The translations under genes were made by a program, and so were the position numbers. A stretch of DNA of 10,000 nt from Flavobacterium sp. (GTDB taxonomy: Bacteria > Bacteroidota > Bacteroidia > Flavobacteriales > Flavobacteriaceae): the NCBI RefSeq assembly GCF_020217025.1, contig NZ_JAIWOF010000095.1:1-10000 (forward strand), written 5' to 3'. The notes beneath the pieces were generated by a model that was not told the origin of the DNA, ran no database searches, and was given only the letters and a program-made list of their open reading frames with translations. Of this stretch, positions 7,443-10,000 are shown one piece after another (the first letter of the stretch is position 1; the number at the start of each line of letters is the position of its first letter).

Positions 7443-7449
7443 TGTCGTT

Positions 7450-8358
7450 TTATGCCGACTTTTTTATTCTATTCTGACTTAAATTTCTAAAATTAGCAAC
7501 ATTAAAAACCAAGATTGAAATCAAAATCAAGGAATAAGAAACAATTTGGGCAACCGAAACCGATTCTTTAAAATAGAAAATCGCTAAAAAGAAATGAATC
7601 AACGGATTGGTGTACATTAAAATCCCAACAGTTGACGAATTTAATCCTTTTAAAGCGTATAGATTTAGGAATAAAGGAATAATCGTGAAGACGATTACAA
7701 TGATTAAAAGTAACAAATAAAATAAAAATTCGGTTGGAACTGCTCCACCATAACTCGGATAAAACGGTAATAAAATAACTGAAGAAATTACCATTTGAAT
7801 GGTCAATATCAAGAATTTATCAAAATCACTATTTTTTCTTTGGGAAACTAAATACAATCCGAAACTTAAAGCGATTATCACACTGTAAATCAAATCTTTA
7901 AAATTTCCGTAAGATAAAATTACACAACTAATTACGCATAATCCTACTGCAATCCATTGCCAAACATCGATTCTTTCTTTTAATAATATGAAAGCTAAAA
8001 CGGTGGTTAAAATTGGGCAAATTATATAAGCAAACGAAGCCGATTGCAAACTCACATGATTCACCGCGTAAATGAATAAAAACCAATTTAATACTAACAA
8101 AAGTCCGCCAACAATCGTCATGATTACAGCTGATTTTTGTTTTTTCTTTGAAAGTTCTTTGAAGGTTTTCTTCGCTTCAACAACAACTGATTTTCTAAAA
8201 AATAAATTAATTCCCAATAAGAAAGCCGTAGCAATAAAAACTCGGAAGAATAAAATATCTAGTGAAGCATAATCCGTTAAAGGCTTCAAAGCCAAGCTGA
8301 AAAATCCCCAAATAACAAAGGCAATAAGAGCAGCTAAAAAATACTTATTTATTGGCAT
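7450..8358 (-). CDS. EamA-family transporter, RarD-like
   Basis: This is a very hydrophobic 302-residue inner-membrane protein with about ten transmembrane segments arranged as two EamA repeats (about 1-150 and 158-288). The first repeat contains NWFLFIYAVN (91-100) followed by an ASFAYIICP stretch (107-115) and LLKER (125-129), which closely resembles the matching region of RarD. Family members export or import small metabolites, and the substrate here is unknown. I start the gene at ATG 8356-8358. An in-frame TTG at 8371-8373 would add five residues, but it lies inside a candidate -7 element. The gene is transcribed toward dnaK, 135 bases away, and away from the serine dehydratase gene. The divergent placement beside serine dehydratase might hint at amino-acid transport, but that is weak inference. 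Confidence 0.9.
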   Translation of the reverse strand: MPINKYFLAALIAFVIWGFFSLALKPLTDYASLDILFFRVFIATAFLLGINLFFRKSVVVEAKKTFKELSKKKQKSAVIMTIVGGLLLVLNWFLFIYAVNHVSLQSASFAYIICPILTTVLAFILLKERIDVWQWIAVGLCVISCVILSYGNFKDLIYSVIIALSFGLYLVSQRKNSDFDKFLILTIQMVISSVILLPFYPSYGGAVPTEFLFYLLLLIIVIVFTIIPLFLNLYALKGLNSSTVGILMYTNPLIHFFLAIFYFKESVSVAQIVSYSLILISILVFNVANFRNLSQNRIKKSA

Positions 8359-8370
8359 TACTTTTTTTTG

Positions 8371-8398
8371 CAAAAGAACTAAAAAAGAAGGAAACCAA
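8371..8398 (-). promoter_or_regulatory. candidate promoter of the RarD-like transporter
   Basis: On the minus strand TTG (8396-8398) is followed after 17 bases by TTCTTTTG (8371-8378), one mismatch from TAnnTTTG. It would place transcription start a few bases before ATG 8358 and makes the upstream TTG start unlikely. A second candidate -7, TAAAATTG (8403-8410), lacks a well-spaced -33. Confidence 0.35.
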
Positions 8399-8455
8399 AT
8401 CCCAATTTTATGTTATTAATTCAAAAGATTTGTAACAATTGAACTGTTTTACGTG

Positions 8456-8487
8456 TTGCATAATTTCAATTTTAAAAACTATCTTTG
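8456..8487 (+). promoter_or_regulatory. promoter of the serine dehydratase gene
   Basis: TTG (8456-8458), a 21-base spacer and TATCTTTG (8480-8487) form the best full match in the window to the Bacteroidota promoter TTG-N(17-23)-TAnnTTTG. Transcription would start near 8493, giving a leader of about a dozen bases before ATG 8507. This rules out initiation at the in-frame GTG at 8453, which lies upstream of the -33. Confidence 0.75.
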
Positions 8488-8506
8488 CTATACTAAAGAA
8501 CTATTT

Positions 8507-9922
8507 ATGGAATGTATTTCTGTTTTTGATATGTTAAAGATTGGTGTTGGACCTTCAAGTTCTCACACTCTTGGACCTTGGCGTGCTGCCGAACAATTTT
8601 TAAAAGAATTGCGCAATCGCAATCTAATTGATAACATAATTGGTGTCAAAGTAGATTTATATGGTTCCTTATCATTAACAGGAAAAGGGCATGCAACAGA
8701 TTTAGCAGTAATGCTTGGTTTAAGCGGCGCTGACCCAGAATATATTCCGGTGGAAAGTATTGATGTGATTATTTCTGCCATCAAAAACAAGAAAGAAATT
8801 TTCTTAGGAAATGAAATTTTAATTCCGTTTTGTTTTGAAACTGATATTGTTTTCAACCGAAACTTTTTACCTTTTCATGCCAATGGATTAACTTTTACCG
8901 CTAAAACTGATACTGAGACTTATTCAGAAACCTATTATTCGATTGGTGGCGGATTTGTGGTAAAAGAAAAAGAAGACCATCACAAAGAAGAAATTTTACA
9001 TACTTTTCCATTTCCAGTTGAAAAAGCGGATGAACTTTTAGCTTTTTGTGTGGCAGAAAACAAGAAGATTTCAGAAATCGTTTACGAAAACGAAAAAACC
9101 ATGCGTAGCGAAGAAGAAATTCACAACGAATTGCTTCGCATTTGGGATACGATGTTAGAATGCATGTACATTGGTTGCCATTCAGAAGGAATTCTTCCTG
9201 GTGGACTTAATGTTAGGAGACGAGCGTATGACATGCACAAAAACTTAATTGGTGTTTTACCTTATGAAGATCCGTATTCTTGGTTACAAATCATCAGACA
9301 AACCGAAGTTAAATTCCGTCAGATTTTAAAATGGGTAAGTTGTTTTGCATTGGCAGTAAATGAAGTAAATGCTTCATTAGGTCGTGTAGTTACTGCTCCT
9401 ACTAACGGAAGTGCTGGAGTTATTCCAGCCGTTTTGATGTATTATTTGGTAATCGAAAATCACGAAGCAGGCGAAAAAGAAATCAAACAATTTTTAATGG
9501 TTGCAGGCGAAATTGGTTCTATCTTTAAAAAAGGAGCTACAATTTCAGCAGCTATGGGCGGTTGTCAGGCAGAAATTGGAGTTTCTAGTGCTATGGCAGC
9601 AGCAGCTTTGTGTGAATTGATGGGGGGAACTCCAGCTCAAGTTACGATGGCAGCCGAAATTGCAATGGAACATCATTTAGGATTAACTTGCGACCCGATT
9701 GGTGGTTTAGTGCAAATTCCATGTATTGAACGAAATACTATGGGTGCAATTAAAGCCATAAATGCAGCAGAATTAGCTTTAGAAACCGATGCTTTAAATG
9801 CAAAAGTGCCATTGGATAAAGTAATCAACACCATGTGGGAAACGGCTAAAGACATGAATACCAAATACAAAGAAACTTCAGAAGGTGGTTTAGCGGTTGC
9901 AGTTGGATTAGCAGATTGTTAA
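8507..9922 (+). CDS. sdaA: iron-sulfur L-serine ammonia-lyase (single chain)
   Basis: L-serine dehydratase converts L-serine to pyruvate and ammonia in the cytosol using a [4Fe-4S] cluster, not pyridoxal phosphate. The 471-residue protein has the beta domain first (about 1-165), with the family signature [14 protein letters not shown] (15-28). The alpha domain follows (about 195-468) and includes TAPTNGSAG near 296-304. Cluster cysteines are Cys353 (GGCQAE), Cys395 (LTCDP) and Cys406 (IPCIER), with spacings of 42 and 11 as in the Legionella enzyme. The last residue is Cys471, matching that enzyme's C-terminal cysteine, which bends back as the fourth cluster ligand. The start at ATG 8507 is fixed by the promoter at 8456-8487; a longer GTG start would begin upstream of the promoter. 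The stop codon overlaps the ATG of the next gene, so the two are likely co-translated. Confidence 0.96.
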   Translation: MECISVFDMLKIGVGPSSSHTLGPWRAAEQFLKELRNRNLIDNIIGVKVDLYGSLSLTGKGHATDLAVMLGLSGADPEYIPVESIDVIISAIKNKKEIFLGNEILIPFCFETDIVFNRNFLPFHANGLTFTAKTDTETYSETYYSIGGGFVVKEKEDHHKEEILHTFPFPVEKADELLAFCVAENKKISEIVYENEKTMRSEEEIHNELLRIWDTMLECMYIGCHSEGILPGGLNVRRRAYDMHKNLIGVLPYEDPYSWLQIIRQTEVKFRQILKWVSCFALAVNEVNASLGRVVTAPTNGSAGVIPAVLMYYLVIENHEAGEKEIKQFLMVAGEIGSIFKKGATISAAMGGCQAEIGVSSAMAAAALCELMGGTPAQVTMAAEIAMEHHLGLTCDPIGGLVQIPCIERNTMGAIKAINAAELALETDALNAKVPLDKVINTMWETAKDMNTKYKETSEGGLAVAVGLADC

Positions 9923-10000
9923 TGAAAAGTAATCGACTAAATTATTTTATCCTTATTTTATTGGTTTTGATTCTTGGAATACTTTCAAGGAAAATGCCTT
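9922..10000 (+). CDS. probable DUF2809 membrane protein, 5' part only
   Basis: An ATG at 9922-9924 overlaps the serine dehydratase stop codon by one base (TAATG) and opens a frame that runs 26 codons to the right edge. The visible residues are MKSNRLNYF, a hydrophobic Ile/Leu helix (about 8-21) and LSRKMP. The pattern of a first helix ending in LGxLSRK-x-P is typical of DUF2809 integral membrane proteins, which are small and uncharacterised. With so little sequence this is a tentative call. The overlap strongly suggests translational coupling with sdaA. Confidence 0.6.
   Translation, partial: MKSNRLNYFILILLVLILGILSRKMP

Noticed and set aside
8359..8373. TTG start giving the RarD-like transporter five extra residues.
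   Set aside because: The TTG lies inside a candidate -7 element, and the ATG at 8358 gives a normal family N-terminus.
8563..8856. Open frame antisense to sdaA.
   Set aside because: It overlaps a well-supported gene in full, has no promoter, and its protein has no recognisable features. It is a shadow frame.
1..10000. A single multi-gene system (defence, mobile element or biosynthetic cluster).
   Set aside because: Gene orientations alternate, each gene has its own signals, and the recognised products belong to unrelated housekeeping processes. No integrase, transposase, toxin-antitoxin pair or repeat array was found.

Overview
The window is AT-rich chromosomal DNA that looks like a member of the Flavobacteriia (Bacteroidota), most likely Flavobacterium or a close relative. 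Three things point there. Several start sites are preceded by the Bacteroidota -7 element TAnnTTTG rather than an E. coli-type promoter, and Shine-Dalgarno sequences are essentially absent. One gene encodes a DUF5118/DUF5117/DUF4953 metalloprotease lipoprotein, a family typical of this phylum. The DnaK and serine dehydratase also read as Bacteroidota-like. The genus is an inference from style, not from a marker gene.

Layout, left to right. Positions 1-447 (minus) hold the N-terminal part of a membrane-anchored protein that runs off the left edge. Positions 531-920 (minus) encode a small, probably exported orphan that begins with TTG. Positions 955-1905 (minus) encode an FMN enzyme of the nitronate monooxygenase family. 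A 181-bp divergent spacer separates it from 2087-4627 (plus), a large zinc metalloprotease lipoprotein. A strong bidirectional hairpin terminator lies between that gene and the convergent 4685-5311 (minus), a lysine-rich exported protein of unknown function. Positions 5431-7314 (minus) are dnaK, with its own terminator and a 135-bp upstream region carrying an unusual inverted-repeat array. Positions 7450-8358 (minus) encode a RarD-like EamA transporter. Positions 8507-9922 (plus) encode a single-chain iron-sulfur L-serine dehydratase, coupled by a one-base overlap to a probable DUF2809 membrane protein that is cut by the right edge.

Most genes look like independent transcription units and do not form one pathway. 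They cover protein quality control (DnaK, and possibly the metalloprotease in the envelope), amino-acid catabolism (serine to pyruvate and ammonia), flavin oxidation and small-molecule transport. There are no mobile elements, CRISPR arrays, phage genes, defence genes or RNA genes that I can support. I did not find a convincing new multi-gene system. The best non-routine signals are the phased TGACA/TGTCA array in front of dnaK, which lacks a standard promoter; the TTG-initiated orphan exported protein with a promoter placed just upstream; and the translational coupling of serine dehydratase to a DUF2809 gene.
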